Made by a program: the position numbers and the translations under genes. Shown piece after piece: positions 16,235-24,779 of a DNA stretch of 64,000 nt. The DNA comes from JBFWPF01 sp050250135 (GTDB lineage: Bacteria > Chlamydiota > Chlamydiia > Chlamydiales > JAFEGQ01): positions 1 through 64,000 of the forward strand of contig JBFWPF010000008.1 of NCBI GenBank assembly GCA_050250135.1, read 5' to 3'. The notes under the pieces were generated by a model. The model ran no database searches. It worked only from the letters and a program-made list of their open reading frames with translations, and had not been told where the DNA came from. The first letter of the stretch is position 1. Every line of letters begins with the position of its first letter.

Positions 16235-18400
16235 AGGAGTAAACGGAAGGGGTGGGATAGTGGGGAGGGTGCAACGGGTGTCGGTGTTCGCCACAGACCC
16301 TACGGTTGTCACACTCAGGTTGTTGTTGTTGGCTGAGAGGTTCGGAAGGTCGAAGACAAAGATATTGTTGGCATTGCTGCTAAGGAGGATGCCGCTCGAA
16401 GCTGTTACATTGCCGTTGTCGAGTAGAGTGGCGCAGAAAAACTGCGTCGTCATGGCATTTCGCCGCAGGGAGTAGCTTTCGGCTGGTGGGGTGTTGAGGT
16501 TGACGTTGGAAAGAAGGGTCACATTGAGGGGCACATTGACCCCTCCCCGGCTCAACACATCGATAAAGTTGTCGCCAGCCGTACCCTCGTTGTCCTGGAT
16601 GAGGATCGTCGTCGTACTGGCGGCATCGATAAAGATGGCGTCCTGGGTCAGGCTGAACAGGGCATTCTCGGTGATTTCGATGTTGACAGGGCCCTGGTTA
16701 AGGTCGAAGTAAATCATCTCCTCACTGCCACTGAAATTGCAGTTGCGGATCACATAGGTGTCGGCCGCTTGGGACATATTCGCCTCAATAGCTCGGTTAT
16801 CGAGCATATTGGCTTCGCACTCCAAGACCCGAACATCTTTGATAAGCCCGGGGTTGGCGTTGTCATCGACCAAGAGAAAATCGTCTCCCCCATTCATCAG
16901 AGACTGGTAGACCACAAAGGGCCCGCCTGAGTCGATAACCTCAACGGCGTTTAGAGAGACAGCAAAGGCACACTGGCTGACCAATGCCTGGTCAACCTGG
17001 GCCCCGTCAAAGCGGATCCCCCTTGCCCCCTGAAAACTCGAGCGGCGGATCTCTTGGGTGCCGCTGCTGAGGGTGCTCAAGATCGCAGTGGTCTGACCCG
17101 ACAACTCGCTATCGGCAACCGAAAAGGCCCCCCCAGTGTTGGAGATCCCTGCGACCGTCTGACTGGCGAGGATCAGATCTTTAACCGTCAGCCCGTCAAA
17201 CGTTGCCGGCTGCAAGATACCCACCACCCCACCCAGCAGCTCAACCCCTTGGACCAGGTTGTCCGAGTCGGTCATGAAGATGGGATTCAGGAGCCCCCCC
17301 GCAACCACCCCTCTACCAGCACCGGTTAAGTCGGTAATAGTCAGCTTCGCCCCATTAGAGAGGGTGATGGTGACCTGGTCCGAGTCACCAAAGCCGTAGA
17401 CCTTCTCTTCCAAATCGAGTGTGATCGTCCCAGATGGGGTCATGTTGCCGGTGTCCTGGAGGAGGAAGACGATATCGCCTGGCCCCGACATCGCAAAGGC
17501 ATTGTCGATGGTGGCCGGATTGGTCTGAGTGCCGATCCCATCGATCGTCTCATTGGCAAAGATCAGCTGGCCGAGCGGACCACCGACCTGCACCCTCGGC
17601 CCCTCGTGGACCCAGACCACCCGCTCCCGATAGACTTTGCGCCCCATCAGGTCGCAAACCGAAGCGGGGCAGGTGGAGCGACAGAAGGGATAGCGGATCT
17701 CCAGATAGGCCGAACCGGTCGATTGGCGTTGTCGGTCCCATTCGTACCAGCCCCCAAACACGAGTTGGACCGGAAGATTTCGGGGATTGTAGCGGTACTC
17801 GGCCCGAATCCGGGGCCCCTGAATCGGCCTTATCCCCTCCCGTTTGTAGTAGAAGTAGCCCCCGTAGGCCCAAAACTCCCCTCCCCTCACGTTGAGCTCA
17901 CCCCCCACCTCGGTATCAAACCCAAACAAGGGAGTTTCGAGGGAGTCGAGTGTCAAGGCAATGAGTTGTGTCCCCTCAACCGCCACACCCGGCCTCGAGG
18001 AGACGACCCGGTGGGGGCTTAAGGGGAAATAGCCATTGGCCCGGAAAAGGGCCCTATTGGCCAAAAGTTCCACCCCCGTTCCCAGCTGTCCGAAGATCGA
18101 TCCCCTATCGGTAAAGGCAAGGTCCCCAAAGCCATTAATGCCCAGCGCCAGCTTCGAGCTCATCTTTTGCCGAAAGCCCAGGCCGAGTGAGCCAACCCCC
18201 TGATGGCGGAAGTAGCCCCCTCCTCCCTGAACAAAGACGACCCGATCGGAGCGTTTGCCGAGCGGCACCCACCCTTCAATGCCCCCGCCCCGTCGGTAAT
18301 TGCCCCCTTGACCCGAGACGATCACCTCGGGCGCAAAGCAACACTCCTCCGCAACAAGGGGCGCTGCAAACAAAAGGGTGGCTAGGAGGATCCGTCTCAT
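16232..18400 (-). CDS. Inverse-autotransporter-like protein 4 with beta-helix passenger
   Basis: A 722-residue paralogue of protein 3 with the same plan: signal peptide MRRILLATLLFAAPLVAEE, barrel about 25-250 (GSLGLGFRQKM, GINGFGDLAF, FRANGYFPLSP), linker CDLMGRKVYRERVVWVHE, passenger starting IDGIGTQTNPATIDNAFAMSGPGD, and the C-terminal SANNNNLSVT and LPTIPPLPFTP. ATG 18400 is preferred: it begins the signal peptide with AGGAGG just upstream, whereas an ATG 24 nt earlier would add a hydrophilic extension. It is divergent from propeller 3. Its stop codon lies inside the terminal repeat of element B1. Confidence 0.82.
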   Translation of the reverse strand: MRRILLATLLFAAPLVAEECCFAPEVIVSGQGGNYRRGGGIEGWVPLGKRSDRVVFVQGGGGYFRHQGVGSLGLGFRQKMSSKLALGINGFGDLAFTDRGSIFGQLGTGVELLANRALFRANGYFPLSPHRVVSSRPGVAVEGTQLIALTLDSLETPLFGFDTEVGGELNVRGGEFWAYGGYFYYKREGIRPIQGPRIRAEYRYNPRNLPVQLVFGGWYEWDRQRQSTGSAYLEIRYPFCRSTCPASVCDLMGRKVYRERVVWVHEGPRVQVGGPLGQLIFANETIDGIGTQTNPATIDNAFAMSGPGDIVFLLQDTGNMTPSGTITLDLEEKVYGFGDSDQVTITLSNGAKLTITDLTGAGRGVVAGGLLNPIFMTDSDNLVQGVELLGGVVGILQPATFDGLTVKDLILASQTVAGISNTGGAFSVADSELSGQTTAILSTLSSGTQEIRRSSFQGARGIRFDGAQVDQALVSQCAFAVSLNAVEVIDSGGPFVVYQSLMNGGDDFLLVDDNANPGLIKDVRVLECEANMLDNRAIEANMSQAADTYVIRNCNFSGSEEMIYFDLNQGPVNIEITENALFSLTQDAIFIDAASTTTILIQDNEGTAGDNFIDVLSRGGVNVPLNVTLLSNVNLNTPPAESYSLRRNAMTTQFFCATLLDNGNVTASSGILLSSNANNIFVFDLPNLSANNNNLSVTTVGSVANTDTRCTLPTIPPLPFTP

Positions 18401-18506
18401 CCCCCTCCTACTTAACGGCGACATGGGCCAACGTCAAGTCATTTTTTTTGTTCACCTAATGAGAAGGAGGAGTTAAGATTTTAGGCGTCATCACAAGGAG
18501 TGTCCC
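18401..18506. promoter_or_regulatory. Divergent intergenic control region 3
   Basis: 18434-18487 repeats the block seen at 14921-14972 (T8 tract, CCTAATG/ACCTAATG, AGTTAAGATTTT). Downstream of the block the spacer differs and supplies a clear Shine-Dalgarno (AAGGAG) for 18507. Confidence 0.45.
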
Positions 18507-19595
18507 ATGCGAGCCCTACTGCTGCTTAGCCTTATCACCCTCCCCCTTATGGGTGCCACCTCGAATGGGGCGATGTACCGGGGAACACCGGGACGGACGG
18601 GTGAGTACACCAGCGTCCCCAGTAAGGGGACTCTCGGCCTCAACTGGGAGAACACCGGAGTTGAAGAGGCCCGGTCGACCGTAGCGGTTACCGCCTCGGG
18701 GGCCTATATCGCCACCCTCGGGGGGGAGCTCCATACCCTCGACCCTGCAACAGGGGCCCTTTTGTGGCGAACTGGCTTAGGGACCGCCTATAACCGCTCT
18801 TCGCCTGCTGCCGATGAGGTGGCCGGTCAGGTCATCGTAGGGGGTGGGTCGACCCTATGGGCTTTCAACCACCTGACGGGTGCTCCCCTATGGCAGTTTG
18901 AGACGGGGGGTGAGATCTTTGCCTCCCCGTTGATCGATGGGGGGATCGCCTACATTGCCAGTAGGGCGGGAATCGTCTATGCGATCAACGCAACGACCGG
19001 AGCGCTCGTCTGGCAGACTCCCCTGGGATCGGAGACCTTCAGCTCCCCTGCTGTGGACGCCACTCGCCTGGCTATTGTGACCCGCTCTGGGGACTTAGTG
19101 GTGCTGGATATCACCGATGGATCGGAGCTTTTCCGCCTCCCTATTGGCCTCAATCTCAAAGGGACGGTGGCCCTCTCAGGCGGTGTGATCTACACCACCG
19201 ACGGCCTCTCCCGACTTCTAGCCATCAATGCCCAAACGGGGGAGATGGTCTGGGAGATCCCTTTTGCGGCTCTAAGTGGCACTAACCCTTGCGTGGCCAA
19301 CGGTTCTGTATTTGCCGTCGATGCAGCTGGACAGGTGCGGGCCTTTAGTGCAGCGGATGGGAGCCCCCTCTGGTCGGCAGGGACGGTGGATACGCTCGGC
19401 AATGAGGGGCCTGTCTTTGCCAATGGGGTCCTCTATGTGGCCGGCTCGGGAAGCGGGCTCCTCCTCCTTGATGCCACCGATGGGAGCCTGCTCGCTACCT
19501 TTCCCTCTTCGGGAAAGGTGGGCGGCCATCCTGTCCCAGTGGGTGGGGTCGTGTTTGTCGCCTCCAGTGAGGGTCGCCCGGTTGCGCTGAAATAG
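18507..19595 (+). CDS. Secreted PQQ/BamB-type beta-propeller protein 3
   Basis: A 362-residue protein with a signal peptide (MRALLLLSLITLPLMGATS) and repeated blades (LDPATGALLWRTGL, INATTGALVWQTPL, FSAADGSPLWSAG). It is the closest relative of propeller 2; the pair was probably duplicated together with inverse-autotransporters 3 and 4. AAGGAG lies 8 nt before the ATG. The TAG stop is the first three bases of element B2. Function is unknown beyond the scaffold fold; it could instead be a BamB-like assembly helper for the neighbouring barrel, which I cannot show. Confidence 0.85.
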   Translation: MRALLLLSLITLPLMGATSNGAMYRGTPGRTGEYTSVPSKGTLGLNWENTGVEEARSTVAVTASGAYIATLGGELHTLDPATGALLWRTGLGTAYNRSSPAADEVAGQVIVGGGSTLWAFNHLTGAPLWQFETGGEIFASPLIDGGIAYIASRAGIVYAINATTGALVWQTPLGSETFSSPAVDATRLAIVTRSGDLVVLDITDGSELFRLPIGLNLKGTVALSGGVIYTTDGLSRLLAINAQTGEMVWEIPFAALSGTNPCVANGSVFAVDAAGQVRAFSAADGSPLWSAGTVDTLGNEGPVFANGVLYVAGSGSGLLLLDATDGSLLATFPSSGKVGGHPVPVGGVVFVASSEGRPVALK

Positions 19596-19896
19596 GGCGT
19601 GTAATCCATTAGATCCCATTGATACCCAGAGGAAAGCTGGGTTCCCAGAGTTGTTTCCAAGGCGAAGAAAGGGCGCTGAGGGCCAATATCAGCCGCACAA
19701 AAGGGAAAGATAATGGTAATTACTTAGCCCCTGTAGACGCAGCCCGCAACGTGCGGGCCTGGCAGATGCGAGTGGGCGGCGACCCCAGGGCCACGCGCCC
19801 TGGGGGAGGAGCTCCGCGAAGCAGATGACAGGCCCCCACAAGCGGGTTGCAGCTCAAAGGGGCTAAACGCTTACAGATAATGGACTACACACCCTA
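19593..19896. repeat. Type B2 inverted-repeat element with nested long hairpin
   Basis: The left terminus TAGGGCGTGTAATCCATTA includes the stop of propeller 3, and its inverted copy ends at 19896, three bases from the stop of inverse-autotransporter 5. The left half is related to B1 in reverse complement. Nested at 19725-19865 is an imperfect palindrome of about 140 nt (TAGCCCCT...AGGGGCTA, apex CCCAGGG/CCCTGGG). This fills the 304-bp gene-free gap. It does not match tRNA, SRP, tmRNA or RNase P consensus that I know. Confidence 0.75.
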
Positions 19897-19899
19897 GCC

Positions 19900-22536
19900 T
19901 TAAGGGGGGACCGGGTTGCCCCCTAAAGAGGTTGGTGCCGTGCCCATGCCAGGATTGAGAGCTTGGACGTTGCTCAGGGTAGTGCCACCGGTTATGTTCA
20001 TCGTTGCATTGTTAGTAAAGACGATACCGGTTCCTACCCCTGTTCTTGCACCCAAGTTGCCTGAGACAGAGATATTCATCACGGCGCCAGCGGCTGTCTG
20101 TTGGAAAAGGTAGGTGCTCCCGGGGGAGGCAGGGCTTCCCGACTCAATGTTGTTGGTCACGGCGACAGTAGTGGTGGTTGCCTGGCTATTGCTCAAGGAA
20201 ATCGCCTGTCCCGCCACGCTGGGGAAGGTGTTCCCTGTTAAGGTAACCGTTCCAGCTCCAATACTTGAAAAGAGGATCCCGCTTCCGCTGGAATTGGAAA
20301 ATGTGCTGTTTCGGTAGGAGATCGCCCCCGAGTTGACAGGACTGGCAGGGGTAAAGACCGAGGCTGTGGCGTTACTGCCCGCTACACTCACCGTGTCAAA
20401 GGTGAGCGCGGCGACGTTCCCTGCAAGGTTCACCCCTGTGGCGGCGGTCACGCCCGTGAGCGATCCATTGGACATACCGATCGCTCCACCAGTGGTATTC
20501 TGAATATCGATTGGAGCTGAGCTAGCACCAACGTTGGTAAAAGAGAATCCGGTAAAGCCAAGCGCCCCGCTCCCTCCGTTCACGACGAGGACACGGCCCC
20601 CTGCTGTCTGAGTCGAGGAGCTCCCTGCAAAGGCGATGGCCCCGGTCTGGTTACTGATCTTGAGGGCATCGCCTGCTGTATTGGAGGTTAGGGTCGTTGC
20701 GCTGAACGAGAAGGCGCCGGCGTTATTCGCTAAATAGATCCCATAGGTGGTGGAATTGAGGAGGCTTAGCCCCGTAAATGACATCGAGCCTCCTGGGCTG
20801 TTCTGGACCTCTATTGCACGATCGGCGTTCTGAATGGTGGCACTGACCACGGCCGCACCGGTTACCCCATTAAGTTGAAGGCCCGCTACTCCTGGATTGG
20901 TCACGAGCAGATCGATAATGGCGAGGTTACCACCTCCGGTCATTGCAATCCCGCTAGCAGAGGGATCTGTAACGGTCATTCCCTCAATGGCGATTGCACT
21001 TACCCCATTAGTGAGCACAAGCCCGCTGCTGCCGGGGGCGCTTACAGTCAGGGTATCGATTGCCAAACTGGATCCCATATCCATGGAGACCCCATTGACA
21101 CCTGGGCTATCGACTGTTACTTGTGACATCGCAATCGCGCTTGCCCCAGCAGTGAGGGCGATCCCATCGGATCCAGGGGTGTCTACTGTAAGGTTGGCGA
21201 TCGCCAAGTCAGATCCCCCCATCATGGCGATGCCGACCATGTTAGGGGTGTTCAGGGTAAGGTTAGAGATCGCGACACCGGTGAGATTGGGCAGCAGGAT
21301 GGCGTTTTGTCCCCCCATAGTCTCCCAGTTATAGAGCTGAGTCCCGCTATTGGCCTGGACCAGATCGGCTGAACCGGTTAGAACCGCAGGGCCCGACATG
21401 TTGAGGTTGTGGATCGTTACCGTAAGCCCATTGGGCAGGGTCACATCAATACTGGGGTTGTTGAGAAACCCCCCCAGCTGCTGATTGAGTTTAAGCGAAA
21501 AGGGAGCCACCAAGGTCTCCCCCATTAGGGTTGAGACGGTGATCGGACCTGCATCGTTGAGCAGGATGATGATCGCCCCTGGTCCCGCAAAGTTCTGGAC
21601 CTCGTCGATATTGGTTGGATCCATTTGGGTCAGGCCGGTCCCGGTTCCATCGGCTGTGACATAAAAGATGAAGATATCCTCAAACTCTATATGTGTGGTC
21701 TTTTCAAGCGCCTTGAGAACCCACGGAGCAGGCTGCCGGTAGACCCGCTCGCCGAGATAGGCGCAGGCCGAGGTGGAACAGCACTGGCAGCGGCAACGGC
21801 CAAAGTCCCAAGTGGCGCCGATCAATAGGGAGAGATCATTGCTATGGAGCCGGTCGGTCTGCCATTCCCCCCCAATTCGAACCGAGAGCTGAGGGAAGAA
21901 CAGGCCATCCTTCCGGTACTCTCCCCGAACGCGGGGCCCCTGGACCACCTTGATATCGGTGGCGCTGTAGGCGTAGTAACCCACATAGCCCCGCACCTCA
22001 CCGCCGCAAACACAGTAGCGGCAACCCGCCTCAATGTCCCCTCCATAAAAGGCCTTGGCCACGATAGAACGAAAGATATCCTCAATGCAGAGCTGCCCCT
22101 CTTGCTCGAAGGGAATTTGGGTGAGCTGCTCGCTGAGAAGCTTCCGGTTGTTGGTCGGGAAGTAGCCGTTGGCCCGGATATCCCAGCAGTTGCCAAACAA
22201 TTCGGCACCAATACCCCCCTGTGCATAGGCCCGATGAAATCGAGTGGAGCGGCTAAAGTCGGCAAAGCCGTTGACCCCCCAGCCCAAACAGGGTGAGCAG
22301 AGCTTCCGGTAGCCCGCGCCAAAGGTGGCGACATACTGATCGAGGTAGTACCCGCCAGCGATCTGCCCAAAGGCGACCTCACCCTCCCGGTGCTTAAGGG
22401 GGATCCAAGCGATACCCCCTCCCCCATTACGGAAGCCCCCTATCCGCCCGTCTGCCTCAATATGAGGGGCCCAGTAGGTGTAGTGGCCCCACAGGGCAGG
22501 CATCAAAGCAAGGGCAAGCAAAAGGGGGCGTAGCAA
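19900..22536 (-). CDS. Inverse-autotransporter-like protein 5 with long beta-helix passenger
   Basis: An 878-residue relative with the most divergent barrel. Order: signal peptide (1-17), barrel (about 20-255; VATFGAGYRKL, GVNGFADFSRS, RANGYFPTNN), a Cys-rich junction (CRCQCCSTSACAYLGERVYRQ), and a long passenger. The passenger has regular repeats of the kind VAISNLTLNTPNMVGIAMMGG / LAIANLTVDTPGSDGIALT, a low-complexity ladder expected for a right-handed beta-helix. It has no propeller partner. The start is TTG with AGGAG six bases upstream; no ATG fits the signal peptide. It lies 50 bp downstream of dsbD on the same strand, with a hairpin between. Confidence 0.8.
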   Translation of the reverse strand: MLRPLLLALALMPALWGHYTYWAPHIEADGRIGGFRNGGGGIAWIPLKHREGEVAFGQIAGGYYLDQYVATFGAGYRKLCSPCLGWGVNGFADFSRSTRFHRAYAQGGIGAELFGNCWDIRANGYFPTNNRKLLSEQLTQIPFEQEGQLCIEDIFRSIVAKAFYGGDIEAGCRYCVCGGEVRGYVGYYAYSATDIKVVQGPRVRGEYRKDGLFFPQLSVRIGGEWQTDRLHSNDLSLLIGATWDFGRCRCQCCSTSACAYLGERVYRQPAPWVLKALEKTTHIEFEDIFIFYVTADGTGTGLTQMDPTNIDEVQNFAGPGAIIILLNDAGPITVSTLMGETLVAPFSLKLNQQLGGFLNNPSIDVTLPNGLTVTIHNLNMSGPAVLTGSADLVQANSGTQLYNWETMGGQNAILLPNLTGVAISNLTLNTPNMVGIAMMGGSDLAIANLTVDTPGSDGIALTAGASAIAMSQVTVDSPGVNGVSMDMGSSLAIDTLTVSAPGSSGLVLTNGVSAIAIEGMTVTDPSASGIAMTGGGNLAIIDLLVTNPGVAGLQLNGVTGAAVVSATIQNADRAIEVQNSPGGSMSFTGLSLLNSTTYGIYLANNAGAFSFSATTLTSNTAGDALKISNQTGAIAFAGSSSTQTAGGRVLVVNGGSGALGFTGFSFTNVGASSAPIDIQNTTGGAIGMSNGSLTGVTAATGVNLAGNVAALTFDTVSVAGSNATASVFTPASPVNSGAISYRNSTFSNSSGSGILFSSIGAGTVTLTGNTFPSVAGQAISLSNSQATTTTVAVTNNIESGSPASPGSTYLFQQTAAGAVMNISVSGNLGARTGVGTGIVFTNNATMNITGGTTLSNVQALNPGMGTAPTSLGGNPVPP

Positions 22537-22544
22537 GGGGAGCT

Positions 22545-22575
22545 CCTATCGGCAGCTCTTTATTGCTACCGATAG
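22545..22575 (-). promoter_or_regulatory. Hairpin between dsbD and inverse-autotransporter 5
   Basis: CTATCGG-AGC and GCT-CCGATAG form a stem with one mismatch around a short loop. It follows the dsbD stop, and its base touches the AGGAG ribosome site of the next gene. With no U-tract it could affect translation of gene 5 rather than terminate. Confidence 0.35.
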
Positions 22576-22586
22576 TTAAAGGGCAA

Positions 22587-24701
22587 CTATTTGTCTAGCT
22601 GACTCAAGTGCTCGATGACAGTGCCGGTGCTAAGAAGCTGAGGTAGGATAATCGGCTCCTCCTCCCCTTTGTAGATCACATAGAGGGGGACGCTGTTCCG
22701 ATTAAACTTGGCTAGCTCCTTAGTGATGGCGGGGTCGCTGTTGGTCCAGTCGGCCACCATGCGGACCACCCCCTTCTGGTCGAAGTGCTTCTTGGCTTCA
22801 GCTGAGTGGGTCGCCATTTTGTTGGTCTGGCAGGTGAGGCACCACTTAGCGGTGAAGTCGACAAAGACCGGGACACCCTCCTTTTGGAGCTGGGCCAGCT
22901 TGGCCGCATCAAAGGGGATCCAGTCCCCCTCTAGCTCGTGGGCGTGGAGCGAATGGCCCGCGCCCGGATCGGCCTTAACGGGGAGGAGGCCCATCGTAAA
23001 GCCGGTAAGGAGGAGGGCAGCGGTTGCCCCGTAGGCGATGTAGCGCTTCGACTTTCGGACCATCTGGGTCCCCCACTTCCCGTAGACCCAGGCCCCAATA
23101 CCGAGGACAAGGAGGGCGGCAAGCATCGCCATTAGGCCAAAAGGGGAGCTCATCTGCGCCTGGAAGACCCAGATCAGCCACAGGACGGTGGCAAGCATAA
23201 AGAAGCCCATCACCTGCTTGAAAATGACCATCCAGGGGCCCGGCTTGGGGATCTTGTTCATCAGCTTGGGGAAGGCCGAGATGAGGAGGTAGGGGGAGGC
23301 CATCCCAAGGCCCATGGCGGTAAAGATCGCAATCGACCCGGCCGCGGGCAACGCCATGGCAAAGCCAAGAGCTGGGGCGAGCAAGGGGCCGGTACAGGGG
23401 GTTGCAACAACCGTTGCGAGGACTCCGCTAAGGAAGGAGCTGGTAAGCCCCTTCTGCTTATGGCCGGCGGCCCCCAACTTCGATAGGGAGGTTCCGAGCT
23501 CAAATACTCCGAGAAGGGAGAGGCCGAGCAGGAAGAGGATCATCACGAGGGCACCGACAAAGATCGGCTCCTGGAGCTGAAAGCCCCACCCCATGCTCTG
23601 CCCGGAGGCTCTGAGGACTAGCAGGAGGCCAGCCAGGACCCAAAAGGACATTAGGACCCCAAGGGTAAAGGCCCCCCCATGTTTGAAGAGGGTCTTGCGG
23701 CAGCTCCCCGCCAGGTTCATAAAGCTCATCACCTTCAAGGAGATAACGGGGAGGACGCAGGGCATCAGGTTGAGGATCAGGCCGCCGCCCAGGGCGCAGA
23801 GGAGGGCGATCAGGAGCTGGGCGGAGGCGTGGCTCCCCTTAGCAATAGGAGAGGCACCCCCAATCTCGAGGGCAACGGTCTTCTGGTTGTGGTCCTTAAA
23901 GACAAGGACTCCCTTTAGCGAGGCGGCGGCATCGGCCAGCTTCCCACTAAAGGGGAGGGAGAGGGCCCAATGGCCTCCACTCCGGGTAAGCTTGGGGAGA
24001 GCCGCATAGTCAAAAGCCCCCTCCTTCTCAGGGAAGAAGTAGCCCTCGGCAAAATCGCCGGAAAGCTCCTGCTCCCCCACCTTGAGGATCAGCTCTCCCC
24101 CCTCATGGGCCATCTCGATCGCGGTGGCTGAGGAGGGGACCCGACGGCGGGCCTCATCGAACAGTTTTTTCACTTGGGGGTTGACCGGGGCAGGCTCGCT
24201 CCGGACGGGCAGGGTCAGGCGGTGCTCCGCCTTTCCGGGCATACAACTATCTTTACAAGCGACCCACCGGACGTTAGCAACGATATCGATGTGCTGAGGG
24301 TCAGTTAATTTTTTAGGGGCGATAATCTTCGCTAGGAGGACCATCGTCTCCTTATAACCAAAGCTGACGAGGGCATCCTCTTCGAGCCGCTCGGGGTAGG
24401 GCCACTGGAGCTCGGTCACTTCAAAGCCGCTCGGGAGTTGCCAGGCGATCTCGGGGGCAAAGCCGGCATCACCGGGGTTCTTCCAATAGGTGTGCCACCC
24501 CTCTTCCATATTGAATTCGAGGGCAACCCAAAAGGGCTCGCCAGGGGATATCGCCTCTTTCTCCGAAACAAGGCGGACCTGTACGGGCCCATCTAGGGTC
24601 TGCTCAATGGGCGCCGGGCCGGCCGCTTCCGCCGTTGTGAAATTCCCCAGAAACATAAGGGGAACTAACAACACACAAAGTATGCCTAATGTACGCTTCA
24701 T
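22587..24701 (-). CDS. dsbD: Thiol:disulfide interchange protein DsbD
   Basis: This protein carries electrons from cytoplasmic thioredoxin across the inner membrane to periplasmic disulfide-exchange proteins. The 704 residues show a signal peptide, an N-terminal nDsbD-like domain with CKDSCMPG, a multi-helix CcdA-like membrane core with the MPCVLPV and TPCTGP cysteines, and a C-terminal thioredoxin domain with FTAKWCLTCQTNK. A good Shine-Dalgarno (AAGGAGG) precedes the ATG. It holds the CT595 position next to the exbB operon. Given the cysteine-rich surface proteins next door, a role in their redox state is plausible but not shown. Confidence 0.93.
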   Translation of the reverse strand: MKRTLGILCVLLVPLMFLGNFTTAEAAGPAPIEQTLDGPVQVRLVSEKEAISPGEPFWVALEFNMEEGWHTYWKNPGDAGFAPEIAWQLPSGFEVTELQWPYPERLEEDALVSFGYKETMVLLAKIIAPKKLTDPQHIDIVANVRWVACKDSCMPGKAEHRLTLPVRSEPAPVNPQVKKLFDEARRRVPSSATAIEMAHEGGELILKVGEQELSGDFAEGYFFPEKEGAFDYAALPKLTRSGGHWALSLPFSGKLADAAASLKGVLVFKDHNQKTVALEIGGASPIAKGSHASAQLLIALLCALGGGLILNLMPCVLPVISLKVMSFMNLAGSCRKTLFKHGGAFTLGVLMSFWVLAGLLLVLRASGQSMGWGFQLQEPIFVGALVMILFLLGLSLLGVFELGTSLSKLGAAGHKQKGLTSSFLSGVLATVVATPCTGPLLAPALGFAMALPAAGSIAIFTAMGLGMASPYLLISAFPKLMNKIPKPGPWMVIFKQVMGFFMLATVLWLIWVFQAQMSSPFGLMAMLAALLVLGIGAWVYGKWGTQMVRKSKRYIAYGATAALLLTGFTMGLLPVKADPGAGHSLHAHELEGDWIPFDAAKLAQLQKEGVPVFVDFTAKWCLTCQTNKMATHSAEAKKHFDQKGVVRMVADWTNSDPAITKELAKFNRNSVPLYVIYKGEEEPIILPQLLSTGTVIEHLSQLDK

Positions 24702-24712
24702 CTATTCCCTCC

Positions 24713-24741
24713 TTGACAGTGATCTTCCCGCACATTTAAAG
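24713..24741 (+). promoter_or_regulatory. Candidate promoter for the tol-pal operon
   Basis: TTGACA (24713), a 17-nt spacer, then TTAAAG (24736). The -35 is perfect but the -10 is weak. A further TAGGAT at 24766 lies nearer the exbB start, so the true start site is uncertain. Confidence 0.4.
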
Positions 24742-24779
24742 TCCGGAGATCAGAAGTCAATAGTGTAGGATAAATTGTA

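Noticed and set aside
19725..19865. Candidate structured RNA (SRP, RNase P, tmRNA or tRNA)
   Set aside because: None of the consensus motifs of these RNAs are present; the fold is explained by a long imperfect palindrome inside an inverted-repeat element.
5949..22536. Classification of the five surface proteins as chlamydial polymorphic membrane proteins (Pmps)
   Set aside because: The repeated GGA(I/L/V) and FxxN motifs are not present in series, and the barrel is N-terminal with a Pro-rich C-terminus, unlike the C-terminal barrel of Pmps.
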